A DNA stretch of 64,000 nt from Pseudacidovorax intermedius (GCF_001476815.1 NZ_LDSL01000130.1:1-64000), one strand, 5' to 3'. Shown: positions 17,166 through 26,267, counted from the first letter of the stretch. Translations and numbers: made by a program. The notes: a model not told the origin generated them from the sequence alone.

Positions 17166-18722
17166 ATGCACAAGTTCGATGAAATGTATGAGCGGCTCCC
17201 CTACGAAGGGGCCGCGATCCGACAGCACTACCAGCGATACGACCAATGGCTCGCGAAGCAACCTCCCGAGGTGATGCGTTCGCGCCGTGAAGAGGCGGAA
17301 ATGATCTTCCGCCGGGTCGGCATCACCTTTGCCGTGTACGGCGCCAAGGACGAGGACGGCTCGGGCACCGAGCGCCTGATTCCCTTCGACCTGCTGCCGC
17401 GCATCATCCCGGCCGACGAATGGGCGTCGATGGAGAAGGGGCTGGTGCAGCGCGTCACGGCGCTCAACCGCTTCATCCACGACATCTACCACGACCAGGA
17501 GATCGTCAAGGCCGGCATCGTCCCGGCCGAGCAGATCCAGGGCAACGCCCAGTTCCGCCCCGAGATGATGGGCGTGACGGTGCCCAACGACATCTACTCC
17601 AACATCGCCGGCATCGACATCGTCCGCGCGCCCGACAGCGCCGGCAAGGGCGAGTACTACGTGCTCGAGGACAACCTGCGCGTGCCCAGTGGCGTGAGCT
17701 ACATGCTCGAGAACCGCAAGATGATGATGCGGCTCTTTCCCGAGCTGTTTGCGCAGAACCGCGTGGCGCCGGTGGCCCACTATCCCGACCTGCTGCTCGA
17801 GACGCTGCGCGCCAGTGCGCCGCCGGCCACCGCCGAGCCCACGGTGGTGGTGCTCACGCCCGGCATGTACAACAGCGCCTACTTCGAGCATGCCTTCCTG
17901 GCCCAGCAGATGGGCGTGGAACTGGTCGAGGGCCAGGACCTGTTCGTCAAGGACGACTTCGTCTACATGCGCACCACGCGCGGCCCGAAGCGGGTCGACG
18001 TCATCTACCGCCGGGTGGACGACGACTTCCTGGATCCCGAGGTCTTCCGCCCCAATTCAACGCTCGGCTGCGCCGGCCTGATGCGCGCCTACAAGGCCGG
18101 CAATGTGGTCATCTGCAATGCCGTGGGCACGGGCATCGCGGACGACAAGTCCATCTATCCCTACGTGCCGAAGATGGTGGAGTTCTACCTCGGCGAGAAG
18201 CCCATCCTCAAGAACGTGCCCACCTGGATGTGCCGCAACAAGGACGACCTGGACTACGTGCTCGCGCACATGGAAGACCTGGTCGTCAAGGAAGTGCACG
18301 GCGCCGGCGGCTACGGCATGCTGATCGGCCCGGCCTCCACCAAGGCCGAGATCGACGAGTTCCGCGAGGTGGTGCGCGCCAAGCCCGACGGCTACATCGC
18401 GCAGCCCACGCTGAGCCTGTCGTCCTCGCCCACCTTCGTGGACGCCGGCATCGCGCCGCGCCACATCGACCTGCGGCCCTTCGTGCTGTCGGCCAAGGAG
18501 GTGCAGATGGTGCCCGGCGGCCTGACGCGCGTGGCGCTCAAGGAAGGCTCGCTGGTCGTCAACTCCTCGCAGGGCGGCGGCACCAAGGACACCTGGGTGC
18601 TGGAGTCCGACCGCCGCTTCGCCGGCAAGAACGGCCAGAGCCAGTCGCAGACGCAGACCGGCCAGTCGCAGACGCAATCGCAGTCGCAGACGTCCTCGAC
18701 GAACTCGGCCCCCACGGCCTGA
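17166..18722 (+). CDS. Circularly permuted type 2 ATP-grasp protein (stand-alone)
   Basis: A 518-residue protein of the DUF404/DUF407 family, a predicted ATP-dependent amidoligase. Conserved stretches include YVLEDNLRVPSGVSYMLENR, DPEVFRPNSTLGCAGLMRAY, VVKEVHGAGGYGML (nucleotide-binding loop) and SLSSSPTFVDAG. ATG 17166 (MHKFDEMYERL) is the usual start of the family and has AAGGAG 12 bases upstream; the ORF could extend to 17097 but only by atypical residues. The last 35 residues are a Gln/Ser/Thr-rich tail encoded by repeats (see 18634-18695) and are absent from the fused homologue at 8150-10876. It is followed after 34 bases by the alpha-E gene, its usual partner. Confidence 0.92.
   Translation: MHKFDEMYERLPYEGAAIRQHYQRYDQWLAKQPPEVMRSRREEAEMIFRRVGITFAVYGAKDEDGSGTERLIPFDLLPRIIPADEWASMEKGLVQRVTALNRFIHDIYHDQEIVKAGIVPAEQIQGNAQFRPEMMGVTVPNDIYSNIAGIDIVRAPDSAGKGEYYVLEDNLRVPSGVSYMLENRKMMMRLFPELFAQNRVAPVAHYPDLLLETLRASAPPATAEPTVVVLTPGMYNSAYFEHAFLAQQMGVELVEGQDLFVKDDFVYMRTTRGPKRVDVIYRRVDDDFLDPEVFRPNSTLGCAGLMRAYKAGNVVICNAVGTGIADDKSIYPYVPKMVEFYLGEKPILKNVPTWMCRNKDDLDYVLAHMEDLVVKEVHGAGGYGMLIGPASTKAEIDEFREVVRAKPDGYIAQPTLSLSSSPTFVDAGIAPRHIDLRPFVLSAKEVQMVPGGLTRVALKEGSLVVNSSQGGGTKDTWVLESDRRFAGKNGQSQSQTQTGQSQTQSQSQTSSTNSAPTA
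18634..18695 (+). repeat. Imperfect tandem repeat encoding a Q/S/T-rich tail
   Basis: Inside the 3' end of the ATP-grasp gene, the 12-mer CAGTCGCAGACG occurs three times (18642-18653, 18663-18674, 18681-18692) with related CAGACGCAG and CAATCGCAG units between. It encodes the alternating Ser-Gln/Thr-Gln tail of that protein. The in-frame repeat could change length by slippage without breaking the reading frame. Confidence 0.85.
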
Positions 18723-18756
18723 GGCAGCACCACCCGATTCCAGAAAGACAAGACCC

Positions 18757-19713
18757 ATGCTGTCCCGTACCGCCGACCACCTCTACTGGATGTCGCGCTA
18801 CACCGAGCGGGCCGAGAACACGGCGCGCATGCTCGACGTCAACTACCAGACCTCCCTGCTGCCCCAGTCGGCCGAAGTGGCCCAGCTGGGCTGGCAGGGC
18901 GTGCTGTCCATCAGCGAACTGCGGCCCGCCTACTTCCAGAAGCACGACGCCATCACGCCCGAGGGCGTCATGGAGTTCATGGTGAAGGACGAGAGCAATC
19001 CGTCCTCCATCGTGTCCTGCCTCAAGGCTGCGCGCGAGAACGCCCGCGCCGTGCGCGGCGCGCTGACCACCGAGTCGTGGGAAACGCAGAACACCACCTG
19101 GCTGGACGTGGTGCGCATGCTGCGCCAGGGCGAGTTCGAACGCGACCCGGGCCAGTTCTTCGAATGGGTGAAGTTCCGCTCGCACCTGTCGCGCGGCGTC
19201 ACGCAGGGCACCATGCTGCAGGACGAGGCCTACCACTTCCTGCGCCTGGGCACCTTCCTCGAACGTGCCGACAACACGGCCCGGCTGGTGGACGTGAAGT
19301 TCCACGCCATGAACAGCGAGTTCTTCGGCGGCGGCACCGAGGAACACCAGGAGTACGACTTCTACCACTGGAGCGCCATCCTGCGCAGCGTCTCCGCCTT
19401 CGAGGTCTACCGCAAGGTCTACCGCAACGTGATCAAGCCGGAGCGCGTGGCTGAGTTGCTGATCCTGCGCGCAGACATGCCGCGCTCGCTGCACGCCAGC
19501 CTGGTCGAGGTGGTCAACAACCTGAGCAAGGTGGCCAACGACCAGAGCGCCGAGACCCTGCGCCGCGCCGGCAAGCTGCTGGCCGAGCTGCAGTACGGCC
19601 GCGTGGACGAGATCCTCGCCACCGGGCTGCATGCGTACCTGACGCAGTTCCTGGACCGCATCAACGAATTGGGGATGCGCGTGAGCCAGGACTTTTTGGT
19701 GCCGACGAACTGA
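18757..19713 (+). CDS. Alpha-E domain protein (DUF403)
   Basis: A 318-residue all-helical protein of the alpha-E family, starting with the very conserved MLSRTADHLYWMSRYTERAE. Alpha-E proteins always travel with circularly permuted ATP-grasp amidoligases and transglutaminases and are thought to help make or attach a peptide; no biochemical function is proven. It follows the ATP-grasp gene by 34 bases and so forms a two-gene operon. Many genomes have a transglutaminase and a proteasome-like hydrolase next in line; here the operon ends, with a hexamer repeat and a long inverted repeat before glpK on the other strand. The fused alpha-E copy at 8150-10876 is a separate paralogue. Confidence 0.92.
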   Translation: MLSRTADHLYWMSRYTERAENTARMLDVNYQTSLLPQSAEVAQLGWQGVLSISELRPAYFQKHDAITPEGVMEFMVKDESNPSSIVSCLKAARENARAVRGALTTESWETQNTTWLDVVRMLRQGEFERDPGQFFEWVKFRSHLSRGVTQGTMLQDEAYHFLRLGTFLERADNTARLVDVKFHAMNSEFFGGGTEEHQEYDFYHWSAILRSVSAFEVYRKVYRNVIKPERVAELLILRADMPRSLHASLVEVVNNLSKVANDQSAETLRRAGKLLAELQYGRVDEILATGLHAYLTQFLDRINELGMRVSQDFLVPTN

Positions 19714-19717
19714 AAGT

Positions 19718-19756
<39 letters not shown>

Positions 19757-19770
19757 CGCAGGCCGTTGGC

Positions 19771-19832
19771 CCGTTCGCCCTGAGCCTGCCGAAGGGCTTG
19801 CGTCCCGGCTTCGACGGGCTCAGCCCGAACGG
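19771..19832. repeat. Long imperfect inverted repeat between convergent genes
   Basis: Arms 19771-19794 and 19809-19832 pair at 20 of 24 positions around a 14-base loop. The core CCTGAGCCTGCCGAAG / CTTCGACGGGCTCAG is of the GAGCCTGTCGAAG type of dispersed intergenic repeat I associate with Comamonadaceae genomes (recollection, not searched). It lies between the convergent alpha-E and glpK genes and could end transcription from both sides, although no T-run follows either arm. Only one copy of this element is in the window. Confidence 0.8.
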
Positions 19833-19886
19833 TCTTGGATCAACTGATTTGCGTCGCTCCCTGGCGCGCCGATTCGAGGCGTTCGC

Positions 19887-21455
19887 TCAATCCGCCGTCG
19901 CCTGCCGCACGGCGTGTTCCCAACGTTGCATCGCCGCTTCGGCCTGCGTTCTGCTGAGCGTGGGCAGGAAGCGGCGCTCGGCCTTCCACAGGGCCGAGAG
20001 TTCGTCGGTGCCGGCGTAGACGCCGCTCGACAGGCCCGCCAGGAAGGCGGCGCCCAGGGCCGTGGTCTCGACCACGGCAGGGCGGACCACCGGAATGCCC
20101 AGCAGGTCCGCCTGGAACTGCATCAGCAGGTCGTTGACGCAGGCGCCGCCGTCCACGCGCAGTTCGGCGACGGGGGTGCCGCCGGCGGCTTCCACGTCGA
20201 GGCTCATGGCGGCGAGCAGGGCGGCGCTCTGGTAGGCGATGCTCTCCAGCGCGGCGCGGGCGATGTGGGCCACGGTCGTGCCGCGGGTCAGGCCGGTGAT
20301 GGTGCCGCGGGCCTCGGCATGCCAGTAGGGCGCGCCCAGGCCGGTGAAGGCCGGCACCATCATCACGCCGCCGGCATCGGGCACGCTCTCGGCCAGGGCC
20401 TGGACTTCGGCGCTGCCCTTGATGGCCTGCAGGCCGTCGCGCAGCCACTGCACCACGGCGCCACCGACGAAGACGCTGCCTTCCATGGCGTACTGGGCCG
20501 CGGCGCCGGCCAAGCCGTTCTGGATCTCGATGCCGCGCGATGCGTTGTCCGGGCCGGCGAAGGGCGAGGCCAGCTGCGCCGCGCTCGTCACCACCAGCCC
20601 GTTGCTCGAGGGCTGGAAGCGCTCGCCGGTGTGCATCAGCAGGAAGCAGCCGGTGCCGTAGGTGTTCTTGGCCATGCCGGCGTTGAAGCAGGCCTGGCCG
20701 AAGAGGGCGGCCTGCTGGTCGCCGGCGACGCCGCCGATGGGCAGGGCGCCGCCCAGCAGGGCCGCATCCGTCTCGCCGAACAGGCTGCTGGAGGGTTGCA
20801 CCTGCGGCAGCAGCGCGGCGGGAATGTCGAGCGCGGCCAGCAACTCGTCGTCCCAGGCGTTGCGGTGCACGTCGAAGAGCATGGTCCGCGACGCATTGGT
20901 CACGTCCGTCGCATGCACCCGGCCGCCGGTCAGCTGCCAGATCAGCCAGCTGTCCACGGTGCCGAAGGCCAGGTCGCCGGCCTCGGCCTGGGCGCGCAGG
21001 CCGGGCACCTCGTCCAGCAGCCAGCGCAGCTTGGTGGCGGAGAAGTAGGCGTCGATGACCAGGCCGGTCTTGCGCTGGATCACGTCCTGCATGCCACGCG
21101 CACGCAGTTCGGCGCACAGCGGCTCGGCGCGGCGGTCCTGCCAGACGATGGCGTGGTGCACCGGCTGGCCGGTGCGGCGGTGCCACAGCACGGTGGTCTC
21201 GCGCTGGTTCGTGATGCCGATGGCGCGCACGTCGGTGGCCTGCAGGCCGGCCTTGGCCAGGGCGTCGCGCGCGGTGGCGAGCTGGCCGCGCCAGATCTCC
21301 ATCGGGTCGTGCTCCACCCAGCCGGGCTGCGGATAGATCTGCGGCAGCTCGCGCTGGGCCATGGCGACGATGCGCCCGCCCCGGTCGAACACGATGCTGC
21401 GCGAGCTGGAGGTGCCCTGGTCGAGGGCGAGCAGGTAGTCGGTGCGGGATGCCAT
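19887..21455 (-). CDS. glpK: Glycerol kinase
   Basis: A 522-residue FGGY-family sugar kinase that phosphorylates glycerol to glycerol-3-phosphate in the cytoplasm. The N-terminus ([18 protein letters not shown]) is the ATPase phosphate-1 motif; [27 protein letters not shown], the [10 protein letters not shown] stretch and the late [15 protein letters not shown] are typical of GlpK. ATG 21455 has GGAG seven bases upstream. The gene follows glpR on the same strand after 58 bases, and glpD is divergent, so all three form a glycerol utilisation regulon. No glycerol facilitator (glpF) is visible. The few extra C-terminal residues compared with E. coli (502) are unremarkable. Confidence 0.95.
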   Translation of the reverse strand: MASRTDYLLALDQGTSSSRSIVFDRGGRIVAMAQRELPQIYPQPGWVEHDPMEIWRGQLATARDALAKAGLQATDVRAIGITNQRETTVLWHRRTGQPVHHAIVWQDRRAEPLCAELRARGMQDVIQRKTGLVIDAYFSATKLRWLLDEVPGLRAQAEAGDLAFGTVDSWLIWQLTGGRVHATDVTNASRTMLFDVHRNAWDDELLAALDIPAALLPQVQPSSSLFGETDAALLGGALPIGGVAGDQQAALFGQACFNAGMAKNTYGTGCFLLMHTGERFQPSSNGLVVTSAAQLASPFAGPDNASRGIEIQNGLAGAAAQYAMEGSVFVGGAVVQWLRDGLQAIKGSAEVQALAESVPDAGGVMMVPAFTGLGAPYWHAEARGTITGLTRGTTVAHIARAALESIAYQSAALLAAMSLDVEAAGGTPVAELRVDGGACVNDLLMQFQADLLGIPVVRPAVVETTALGAAFLAGLSSGVYAGTDELSALWKAERRFLPTLSRTQAEAAMQRWEHAVRQATAD

Positions 21456-21513
21456 CGGTGTCTCCGTCGTGATGAGTGGCGCGAAGCCGTCGTGGGATTG
21501 TGTCGCCGTGCCG

Positions 21514-22278
21514 TCAGGCGATGTCGCAGCGCACCTGCGCCTGCGCCAGCAGGGCGGGGAAGGGCGCCGGCGGCTCGGCGTTGGTGAACAGCCGGTCGAT
21601 GGCCGCGAGCGGCGCCACCTGCACCATGGCCGGCCGGTTGAACTTGCTGGCATCGGCCGCCAGCCACACCTCGCGGCCCTGGCCGATGATGGCCTGCGCC
21701 ACCTTCACCTCGCGCAGGTCGTAGTCGCGCACGGTGCCGTCCTGCTCGATGCCCGAGCAGCCGATGAGGGCAATGTCGACCTTGAACTGGCGGATGAAAT
21801 CCATGGTGGCCTCGCCGACGACGGCGCGGTCGCGGGCGCGCACGGTGCCGCCGGCCACGGTGACCTCGCAGGCCGCGTTGCTGGCCAGGATGTGGGCCAC
21901 GTGCAGGTCGTTGGTGATCACGCGCAGGCCGCGATGCCGCAGCAGGGCATGGGCGATGGCCTGGGTCGTGGTGCCGATGTTGAGGATCAGCGAGCAGTCG
22001 TGCGGCACCTGCGCCGCCACGGCGCGCGCGATGCGGGCCTTGGCCTCGGCATGGAGCATCTGCCGCTGCGGATGCGCGATGTTCTCGATGGTGGACACGG
22101 GCACCCGCACGCCGCCGTGGAAGCGCGCCAGCAGGCCGGCGTCCGCCAGGCGCTGCACGTCGCGGCGCACCGTCTGCAGCGTCACGCCCAATTCGTCCGC
22201 CAGCTGCTCCACGGTCACGCTGCCGCGGGCGCGGACGGTGTCCAGCAAGGTCACCTGGCGAGGATTGGAGTGGTTCAC
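21514..22278 (-). CDS. glpR: DeoR-family repressor of the glycerol regulon
   Basis: A 254-residue DeoR-type repressor. The N-terminal winged helix-turn-helix ([20 protein letters not shown], then [12 protein letters not shown]) is followed by the sugar-phosphate-sensing domain with [10 protein letters not shown], where the ribose-phosphate-isomerase-like loop binds the effector, expected to be glycerol-3-phosphate. GTG 22278 (VNHSNPRQ) was chosen because it matches the usual GlpR start; an ATG at 22329 would add residues that overlap the glpD promoter region and look non-native. It lies between glpK and divergent glpD, and probably represses both by binding in 22279-22351. It would be released when glycerol-3-phosphate accumulates. 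Confidence 0.92.
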   Translation of the reverse strand: MNHSNPRQVTLLDTVRARGSVTVEQLADELGVTLQTVRRDVQRLADAGLLARFHGGVRVPVSTIENIAHPQRQMLHAEAKARIARAVAAQVPHDCSLILNIGTTTQAIAHALLRHRGLRVITNDLHVAHILASNAACEVTVAGGTVRARDRAVVGEATMDFIRQFKVDIALIGCSGIEQDGTVRDYDLREVKVAQAIIGQGREVWLAADASKFNRPAMVQVAPLAAIDRLFTNAEPPAPFPALLAQAQVRCDIA

Positions 22279-22351
22279 GCGCGTCGATCCGAAAACAAGC
22301 GAAATGATAAGGGCAAGAATATGCGGCAAAATCGCGCAAAAAGGAATCGAA
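22279..22351. promoter_or_regulatory. glpR-glpD divergent control region
   Basis: Only 73 bases separate the two start codons, so both promoters and any GlpR operator must overlap here. The stretch is AT-richer than its surroundings and contains CGAAAACAAGCGAAATGA (22290-22307), a tandem of two CGAAA half-sites, with another CGAAAT at 22348 touching the glpD start. These are candidate GlpR half-sites by inference only. The glpD ribosome site AAGGA is at 22341-22345. Confidence 0.5.
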
Positions 22352-23962
22352 ATGAACGAATCCGAACATGCTCAAGGCGCGAGCTTCGACCTCGACGCCA
22401 TCGAATGCGACGTGCTGGTGGTCGGCGGCGGCATCAACGGCTGCGGCATCGCGCGCGACCTGGCCGGACGCGGCTACAGCGTGGTGCTGTGCGAGCAGGA
22501 CGACCTGGCGGCGCACACCTCCTCGGCCTCCACCAAGCTGATCCACGGCGGGCTGCGCTACCTGGAGTACCGCGAGTTCTCGCTGGTGCGCAAGGCGCTG
22601 GCCGAGCGCGAGGTGCTGCTCAAGAGCGCGCCGCACATCATGTGGCCGCTGCGCTTCGTCATGCCGCACGACCCGGCCATGCGGCCGGCCTGGATGATCC
22701 GGCTGGGCCTCTTCCTCTACGACCACCTGGCCAGGCGCGAGGTGCTGCCGGGTTCCCATGGCGTGGACCTGCGCCAGCATCCGGCCGGCGTGCCGCTCAA
22801 GCCGCAGTACCGGCGCGGTTTCGTCTACTCGGATGGCTGGGTGGACGATGCGCGCCTCGTGGTGCTGAACGCGCTCGACGCGCGCGAGCGCGGCGCCCGC
22901 ATCTTCACCGGCGCGCGCTGCGTGCAGGCGCGCCGCGGCGCCGACGGCTGGAACTGCACGCTGGAGACGGCCGGCCATGCGTCGCGCGCCGTGCGGGCGC
23001 GGGCGCTGGTCAATGCCGCCGGCCCCTGGGCCGAGTCCTTCCTGCGCGGCGCCGCCCGCCCCGCGCACGGCGAGTCGCTGGCCACGCGCAGCCTGCGCCT
23101 GGTGCAGGGCAGCCACATCGTCGTGCCGCGGCTGTTCGCGCACGACCATGCCTACATCTTCCAGAACCCCGACCAGCGCATCATCTTCGCCATCCCCTAC
23201 CAGCAGGACTTCACGCTGATCGGCACCACCGACCTGGAACTGGACGGCGGCGACCCCCGCGCCGGTCGCATCACGCCGGGCGAGATCGACTACCTGTGCG
23301 AGCAGGCGAGCCGCTACTTCGAGCGGCCGGTGACGCCGGCCGACGTGGTGTGGACGTATTCCGGCGTGCGCCCGCTGCTCGACGACGCCTCGGGCAATGC
23401 CTCGGCCGTCACCCGCGACTATTTTCTGGAGCGCCACACCGACGCCGCGCCGCTGCTGTCGGTGTGGGGCGGCAAGATCACCACCTTCCGCAAGCTGGCC
23501 GAGGACGCGGCCGACGCCATCGGCCAGATGCTGCGCGACCCGCGCCCGGCCTGGACCGAGGGCGCGGCCCTCGCCGGTGGCGACCTGCGCACCTGGCTGG
23601 ACGAGGCCGGCCGGCGCGCCTTGCCCGCGGACCAGTTCGAGCGCTTCGTCGTGGAACTGCAGCGGCGCCATCCCTGGCTGGATGCGACGCTGGCCCGCCG
23701 CTGGGCGCGCGCCTACGGCACGCGCGTGGCACTGCTGCTGGGCGATGCGGCCGGGCCGCAGGACCTGGGTGCGGAGGTCGCACCGGGCGTGTTCGAGCGC
23801 GAACTGCGCTACCTGTGCGACGAGGAATGGGCCCGCACCGGCGAGGACGTGCTGTGGCGCCGCTCAAAGCTGGGCCTGCGGCTGTCGGAGGCGCAGCGGG
23901 CGCAGGTGGCGGCCTGGATGCAGGCCCATGCGCCGGCACCGAGCCTGAGCGACGCGGCCTGA
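22352..23962 (+). CDS. glpD: Aerobic glycerol-3-phosphate dehydrogenase
   Basis: A 536-residue FAD enzyme of the inner-membrane face that oxidises glycerol-3-phosphate to dihydroxyacetone phosphate and passes electrons to quinone. The FAD dinucleotide fold is at residues 20-45 (VLVVGGGINGCGIARDLAGR), followed by SSASTKLIHGGLRYLE, the middle FAIPYQQDFTLIGTTD and WGGKITTFRKLAEDA, and a C-terminal helical domain, all standard for GlpD. ATG 22352 has AAGGA with good spacing. It works with GlpK in glycerol breakdown and is under the divergent repressor GlpR. The frame is open further upstream into glpR territory, but that part has no family similarity. Confidence 0.96.
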   Translation: MNESEHAQGASFDLDAIECDVLVVGGGINGCGIARDLAGRGYSVVLCEQDDLAAHTSSASTKLIHGGLRYLEYREFSLVRKALAEREVLLKSAPHIMWPLRFVMPHDPAMRPAWMIRLGLFLYDHLARREVLPGSHGVDLRQHPAGVPLKPQYRRGFVYSDGWVDDARLVVLNALDARERGARIFTGARCVQARRGADGWNCTLETAGHASRAVRARALVNAAGPWAESFLRGAARPAHGESLATRSLRLVQGSHIVVPRLFAHDHAYIFQNPDQRIIFAIPYQQDFTLIGTTDLELDGGDPRAGRITPGEIDYLCEQASRYFERPVTPADVVWTYSGVRPLLDDASGNASAVTRDYFLERHTDAAPLLSVWGGKITTFRKLAEDAADAIGQMLRDPRPAWTEGAALAGGDLRTWLDEAGRRALPADQFERFVVELQRRHPWLDATLARRWARAYGTRVALLLGDAAGPQDLGAEVAPGVFERELRYLCDEEWARTGEDVLWRRSKLGLRLSEAQRAQVAAWMQAHAPAPSLSDAA

Positions 23963-23970
23963 TCGCGGCC

Positions 23971-24016
23971 CCATCGTTGCCGGAGCTGCGCGCGGGCGCC
24001 AGCGCGCCGGCGATGG
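23971..24016. terminator. GC-rich hairpin between convergent glpD and the histidine kinase gene
   Basis: CCATCG...CCGG pairs with CCGGCGATGG across an inner GCGCGC stem. There is no T-run on either side, so intrinsic termination is doubtful. It occupies almost the whole 64-base gap between two convergent stop codons. Confidence 0.4.
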
Positions 24017-24026
24017 CAGCCTGTGT

Positions 24027-25466
24027 TCAGGAGGCGGCCGATCCGGCGTCGTGCCCCGCCGCCGGGCGCGTGCGCGCCGCCGCACTTCTTCGCCGCGGGC
24101 GCCGGTCGGGCCAGCGGATCAGCACCTCCGTGCCCACGTCCACCAGGCTGTTCACCCGCAGTTCGCCGCCGCCCTCGTTGGCGAATTGCTGCGCAATGGC
24201 CAGGCCCAGCCCCGTGCTGTGCGCCCGGCCCTTGCCGTTGCTGTAGCCGCGCTCGGTGCAGCGGGCGACCTCGTCGGGCGTCATGCCCACGCCTTCGTCG
24301 CGCACCGACATCCAGACCCAGCCGGGCTGCGCGTCGCGGCCGCTGGCCAGCGTGACGGTGCCGCCCTGCCGGCTGAACTTCATGGCGTTGTTGAGCAGGT
24401 TGCCCGCCACGCGCAGCAGCTCGCCCCGGCCCACCGCCACCTGGCCGCCGCTGGCCAGCACGGTGTGCAGCCGCAGGCCGTCGCGCGCGGCGATGGGCTC
24501 GACCATGCGGGCCACGTCCACCAGCACGGCATCCAGGTCCAGCACCGAGGTGTCGCTGGTCCCGGCGCCTGGCCAGGCACCGTCGCCGGCCGGCGTGCCC
24601 ATGCCGGCCGGCAGGAGGCTGCCCCCGGCATCGGGTGCATTCGCCGTGGCGCGACCCAGCTGGCGGCCGTTGAGTCCGCTGACCAGTTCGCGCAGCATCT
24701 CGGTGGCATGGCCCAGGCCGGCCAGCGCCTCGGCCTCGCCGGGATGGCGCTTGCGCAGCATCGCCAGGCTCAGCTGCAGCGACAGCATGGGCGTGGCGAG
24801 GTCGTGCAGCACGTTGGCCACCAGCGTCTCGCGCTGCAGCACCAGCTCGGCCTGGCGCTCGGCGTCGGCGCGGGCGGCCTGCAGCGCGGCGCGCAGCGCC
24901 AGTTCGCGCTCGATGGACTGGGCCATGGCCTCGAGCAGGTCGATTTCCTTGTCGCCCCAGCGGCGCGGCTGCATGTCGATGGCGCACAGGCTGCCCACCA
25001 CGTGGCCGCCATGGCGCACCGGTACGCCCAGGTAGGCGGTCACGCCCAGGCTCTGCACCGTGGGCACGTCGCGCCAGGGCGAGGCCGCGCGCGTGTCCTC
25101 GATGGCCAGTGTGCGGCCCAGCGCATGGGTGTAGTGGCAGAAGGTACGGCCGGCGATGACGCGCGTGTCGGCCAGCGGCGGGCCGGCCCCTTCGATGGCC
25201 TTGTAGTGGTCCGCCTCCGGGCCGACGGCGCCGAAGAAGGACACCGGGGCGCCGGTGAGCCGCCGCACGAGCGCGACGGCATGGCGCACGGCCTCGTCCA
25301 CGTCGCGGTCGAGCAGGCCGAGGGCAGCCGTGAGGGCCAGGCGTGCCGGCGTGCGGACGACGCCGTCGAGGGCGTCTTCCGACGGGCACAGCCCCGCGGC
25401 CACGTCGCCGCTGATGCGCTCGGGCGGCCGTTCGGGCATGAGGGAAGACGGGGCTGGCGTGCTCAT
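24027..25466 (-). CDS. GAF-domain sensor histidine kinase
   Basis: A 479-residue kinase with no membrane helix. About residues 40-185 form a GAF sensor (VSFFGAVGPEADHYKAIEG, FCHYTHALG, YLGVPVRHGGHVVGSLCAID). A coiled linker leads to the phosphorylation helix with His221 in HDLATPMLSLQL, then the ATP-binding domain with N-box GNLLNNAMKF, G1 RDEGVGM and G2 STGLGLAIAQQF. A Gly/Ala-rich insert sits between the helix and the ATPase part. It should sense a small ligand or redox cue in the cytoplasm. No response regulator is adjacent, so it is an orphan kinase. ATG 25466 has CAGGA upstream; ATG 25502 lacks one. Confidence 0.88.
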   Translation of the reverse strand: MSTPAPSSLMPERPPERISGDVAAGLCPSEDALDGVVRTPARLALTAALGLLDRDVDEAVRHAVALVRRLTGAPVSFFGAVGPEADHYKAIEGAGPPLADTRVIAGRTFCHYTHALGRTLAIEDTRAASPWRDVPTVQSLGVTAYLGVPVRHGGHVVGSLCAIDMQPRRWGDKEIDLLEAMAQSIERELALRAALQAARADAERQAELVLQRETLVANVLHDLATPMLSLQLSLAMLRKRHPGEAEALAGLGHATEMLRELVSGLNGRQLGRATANAPDAGGSLLPAGMGTPAGDGAWPGAGTSDTSVLDLDAVLVDVARMVEPIAARDGLRLHTVLASGGQVAVGRGELLRVAGNLLNNAMKFSRQGGTVTLASGRDAQPGWVWMSVRDEGVGMTPDEVARCTERGYSNGKGRAHSTGLGLAIAQQFANEGGGELRVNSLVDVGTEVLIRWPDRRPRRRSAAARTRPAAGHDAGSAAS

Positions 25467-25603
25467 CGGCGGGGTTCCTGGTGAGAAATGGCTCACTTCC
25501 ATGTAGGAGGATGCCGTGGGCCGCGTACGCGCGCAGGCCGTTGAGAACCAAAGTTCGAGTGGGACAACAGGCCGTCGCGCACATCGCGGCGGGCCGGTGG
25601 CGC

Positions 25604-26242
25604 TCAGCGGAGGGCGCCGGCCAGGTTGATGCGGGCCTGCGCCTCGCGTCGCGCCCGCAGGGCTGCGGTGCGGTAGAGCGGCGTGCGGGCCAGGAAGCCG
25701 GCCATCAGCTGGCGGCGGCGGGGCTCGAACACCGCGGCGGGCACGTGGGCATATTCGGCGCGGATCTGCCGCTCGTACTCGGCATAGCGCCCGGCCGGCG
25801 CGCCCAGGATGGCGAGGTCAATGTCCAGCAGCAGTCGGGTGTCGGCGTCCATCGGCGGCGCGGCTTCCGGCCGGCCGTGGCAGGTGACCATGACGAGGGC
25901 ATGTACCCGTCCAGCCTCCGCCGCGGCCACGCCGGCCGCCTGCAGCGCATCGCGGGCCCAGTCGGCACTGCGGGCTTCGTTGTCGGCGGCCTGCACGTCG
26001 TACACCGCGTCGTGGAACCAGAGCGCGAGCGCCACCTCATGCGGGTGGGCGGCCTGGCCGCAGTGCTCGGCCAGCAGCGTCAGGCATTCGTTCAGGTGCT
26101 GCAGCGTGTGGTAGTGGCGATGGGGCTCTGCGTAGGCGGCGCACAGCCGGGGCAGCAACGCAGCCGGCGGCTGGGCGCCGAGGCCGGCCCAGGCCTGGTG
26201 CCAGCCGTCGGCATGGCGGGCGAGGAAGGTGTCGGCGGTCAT
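25604..26242 (-). CDS. HD-superfamily phosphohydrolase-like protein
   Basis: A 212-residue protein with the metal-binding HD signature: RHYHTLQHLNECL (first histidines), ALWFHDAVYD (the HD pair) and a later DIDLAILG. It resembles the predicted metal-dependent HD phosphohydrolases of about 210 residues that occur widely with unknown substrate; some relatives act on nucleotides. It starts at ATG 26242 and ends 137 bases upstream of the histidine kinase gene. Its start is 25 bases downstream of the mltB stop, so it may be co-transcribed with mltB. Activity is inferred from motif only. Confidence 0.85.
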   Translation of the reverse strand: MTADTFLARHADGWHQAWAGLGAQPPAALLPRLCAAYAEPHRHYHTLQHLNECLTLLAEHCGQAAHPHEVALALWFHDAVYDVQAADNEARSADWARDALQAAGVAAAEAGRVHALVMVTCHGRPEAAPPMDADTRLLLDIDLAILGAPAGRYAEYERQIRAEYAHVPAAVFEPRRRQLMAGFLARTPLYRTAALRARREAQARINLAGALR

Positions 26243-26267
26243 GGGGGCCAGGGCCTGGAAGCGCGCC

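Noticed and set aside
8150-19713. The two ATP-grasp/alpha-E sets as an assembly duplication
   Set aside because: The proteins differ throughout, one set is fused and the other split, and the strands and neighbours differ.
21734-22351. In-frame extension upstream of glpD running through glpR
   Set aside because: Antisense to glpR; the FAD-domain start and the ribosome site fix glpD at 22352.
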